64,000 bases of DNA from Galerina marginata (Eukaryota > Basidiomycota > Agaricomycetes > Agaricales > Galerinaceae). Position numbers and translations under genes: made by a program. The stretch spans positions 3,534,001 to 3,598,000 of the forward strand of contig JAECYW010000006.1 of the NCBI GenBank assembly GCA_023014335.1, in the 5' to 3' direction. Below are positions 61,697-64,000 of this stretch, piece by piece (the first letter of the stretch is position 1; every line of letters begins with the position of its first letter). The notes beneath the pieces are model-generated. The model ran no database searches, was not told the origin of the DNA, and saw nothing but the letters and a program-made list of their open reading frames with translations.

Positions 61697-61859
61697 TCAA
61701 CTCAAACGCGTCTGCCATCCCCCTTCGTTCCTGTCCAGCTTCTCAATAGATGAATTTGTCTCGTTATTTTGCGTCATTTTATTTGTATGTTTGTATCACG
61801 TTACCGTTTGCATCACGTTACCTATTACGGCTCACCCTTATTCCTTTATAATCCAAGTA

Positions 61860-62125
61860 ACAAAAAAATTCGCTCCATCTTTCCTTTTTTTCGCGTTTAT
61901 AATCCAGTAACAAAAAAAAATTGTTCCTTCTTATTAGACCTTAATGATAAAAAAATTGTTCCTTCTTATTTTCAAGTATGGCTTTACAGCGCTTTCAGAG
62001 TGTGATGAGATTTGTGTCTTTTTTTGCGAGGCGACGACGTCCAGCAATTTCCTTTTTAGAGCAATCAATTTCTGTGTCACGTGCAAATGCTTACACTGCC
62101 AGCACCAACGCAATCGTCGAGTGTC
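61860..62125. repeat. shared 3' element (A then B blocks) with short tandem units
   Basis: It begins with two ATAATCCA(A)GTAACAAAAAAA units (61850-61922) and two AAAAAAATTGTTCCTTCTTATT units (61915-61972). Block A follows (TTTACAGCGCTTTCAGAGTG onward, to 62058), then block B (62059-62120). Both blocks match 53212-53377 on the opposite strand, but in swapped order. It is placed downstream of the 61063 gene, so it probably includes its 3' UTR. Confidence 0.75.
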
Positions 62126-62149
62126 AAGTTTGATCAATGCCTTCACCGA

Positions 62150-63112
62150 ATCCCACCACCGCTCCAGGTGCTTCTCAATTGCGCCGTCTCCATCGCATCA
62201 TCGATGATTTGTATCTTTATCATTTTGTTTCGTATCTTACTTACATTATACGCGTTTATTTTCTGCTGTGCCCCCAGCGCCCGCTGTCGTTTCGCCCACC
62301 TATTTCGTTTGTATCTGATACAGCGAAATCACTTTTGAATGTCAGGATCTGATACATCGAACTCACCACTCGTCGACCTGGATTTCTTTTGTATTGATAC
62401 GCAGAAATCTTTGCCCCGTTCGTTGTTTCACCTATTCGACGTTACCGCGTGCTTCACATATCCCACTCTGCACCAATTTCACTTTTTGTGCTACCTCGTG
62501 CAAACGAATTCAACCTTGGCGTGGCCGTTTGTCTCAGGGATGAACCCTCCCAGCGTCTGATCAACTATTTAAACACATTATGCTCATCGGACAGGAATTC
62601 CCCGATCCTTCGACGTATGTTTTTTCCTTCATTCGAACACTTTGTTACTCATAATTATTTCTTGCTCCTAGTCCTGACACGATCGTACTGCGAGAAAATC
62701 ACCTTCACCACTGACAGCAACTTCATCGTGGCCCTAGAAAGCTTCTCCAGCTCAACAACTTACACCCCCACCTCATAGCTTTTGCTGTCATCTAAGCATG
62801 ATGATATAACTTCTGAAGTTTCGCTCAACGAAGCTTTGTATCAGATACATGCTTCTTAGAAGGCGGAGTTGTATGTTGGTACCACCTCTGCTCATCAGTC
62901 TCGGTGTCTCCGTCGACATCGCCCGCTGTTTCCTACATCGGGGCTCATCAGCCTCGATCTTATTCAGTAAACTGAATGTGCTCTGGATTTCTTTTGTATA
63001 TAATACATAGAAATTTACACACATTACTATTGGATCTGCCCACCTTTTGTCGCTCGCTAGCCGTGTCAGTTCGGCAGTGTATGAATTTCAGTTATATCTG
63101 ATACACTGAATC
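62150..63112 (+). promoter_or_regulatory. hairpin-rich leader module D (inverted, upstream of the 63447 gene)
   Basis: Opposite orientation to modules A-C. It starts with a degenerate CATCG...CGATG block (62189-62207) and a CGCCCGCTGTCGTTTCGCCC block (62279-62298). Class-2 hairpins follow with arms 62302-62307/62324-62329, 62381-62387/62403-62409, 62830-62834/62851-62855, 62987-62992/63009-63014 and 63087-63092/63105-63110. Class-1 and class-3 hairpins were not found on its outer side, where the A/B element adjoins directly. Confidence 0.65.
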
Positions 63113-63446
63113 TCATTTCCAGGTCGGCCGTCGAGGAATACCTCACCCCTTCTCGCGTTCCAACGTTCGGTTGCACAAAATATCCGCCTGTATGTTGCTG
63201 GCCTCTGTCAGTTAAAGCACGATGTGTGCACAACGTTTGGCATCGTTTGATCTGGTGGTCATTGCCTGGAACATTGTAGTCATTTCGTTTGGCATCGTTT
63301 GATTTGCTGGTCATTGCCTGGCACACTGTGGCTGCATAGTTTGGCATCGTTTATCACAACATCTTGGTTCTTTCCCCAACTTTCTTCCTTCCCCAACCAC
63401 CACCACTGCTACTCCTGCCGTCGTCTAACGCACCTAAATCACCATC

Positions 63447-63912
63447 ATGTCCGCAACTTCAGACTACACCAGCCTGCGCACTTGGTATGCGCGCTCCCGT
63501 TTCCCCTCTGAGTATGGAGCGTACAAGATTCTGGGCCTCATCGTCGTTCCGGCTTTGAAGGAGGTTTTGGTTAGATTAGGCGCTGAGAGTCGGTTCAACG
63601 AGTATGACTTCCTTCTTTAGTGCGTTATTTTCACATTTTCAAGTTCGGTGTACTGATTCCTCACCGTAGTCGCGATCGTCGTAATTCTGGCCGTTATTTG
63701 GTCGTCCTCGCCTTCGACCTCGACGGCGACCTTGCCTTCAAGTCTCGTATTTATCCCCCGTCCTACGACGTCCCAACGGAGATCTTGAACACGGCAGGAA
63801 GGGTCAGGCGGTTCGCGGACATCGTCGACGCGGTCCAAATTCCGTGCGTCCCCCTTCTCCTCCTTCCTTTCACGCTCTGACCGGCCCTTACATCAGTTAC
63901 GAGTCACTTTGA
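63447..63912 (+). CDS. small hypothetical protein of the mobile cluster
   Basis: Three exons. ATG 63447 gives MSATSDYTSLRTWYARSRFP and then GLIVVPALKEVLVRLGAESR. An intron starting GTATGAC (from about 63600) leads to DRDRRNSGRYLVVLAFDLDG and SRIYPPSYDVPTEILNTAGR. A second intron starting GTGCGT (about 63843) gives YESL and a stop at 63910-63912. The last exon is very short, so the gene may instead continue with other exons past the window end. No domain recognised; strand and position match the other small plus-strand genes of this cluster. Confidence 0.55.
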
Positions 63913-64000
63913 ATCCGTCCGTACCCCTCTTCGACACGCCGACACGCCGCGCCGCGGCTTACTCTTTCTTGACCGATTCGCCAGCATACGCTCCCATCCT

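Noticed and set aside
43460..63110. CRISPR array, considered because of the many short repeats
   Set aside because: The repeats are self-complementary hairpins of variable sequence at irregular spacing in a eukaryotic genome; no constant repeat-spacer pattern.

Overview
The window looks like nuclear DNA of a mushroom-forming basidiomycete (Agaricomycetes). Genes are split by many introns of about 45-60 bases. Recognised families include tyrosine-kinase-like and other basidiomycete-type kinases, F-box/LRR proteins, a Cdc12-type septin, a DnaJ-X chaperone, a MYND protein and a Tnp2-like transposase of the fungal Plavaka/CACTA kind. The species cannot be told from the sequence alone. Gene models were spliced by eye; small exons and 5' ends are the least certain parts.

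Positions 1-12000 hold a minus-strand kinase neighbourhood: the 5' half of a TKL kinase running off the left edge, a complete kinase of a second family (4218-5559), and a decayed copy of that second kinase (8585-9800). Between them lie duplicated non-coding segments, two TA-flanked inverted-repeat elements and one small plus-strand gene (6103-7149).

Positions 12000-38000 are ordinary chromosome: septin CDC12, two F-box/LRR genes, a large secretory-pathway membrane protein, a sugar transporter, decayed PRP43-like helicase and F-box copies, a DnaJ-X gene, a third F-box gene, a two-finger C2H2 protein and a MYND protein. Two introns in the first 23 kb appear to be GC-AG.

Positions 38000-42500 are AT-rich and gene-poor, with a 954-base foldback element, a decamer array and an array of AT-rich palindromes.

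Positions 42500-64000 look like a multigene mobile region: a Tnp2-like transposase, a C-terminal remnant of another transposase, a WD40 protein with a C-terminal membrane segment, a 1000-residue protein, a coiled-coil protein with a poly-aspartate tract, and four small proteins. Several of these genes share upstream modules that carry four families of short hairpins. In these hairpins the loop is conserved while the stem sequence changes but stays complementary. A separate shared 3' element lies downstream of three of the genes. This shared hairpin-rich leader architecture is the most unusual signal in the window.
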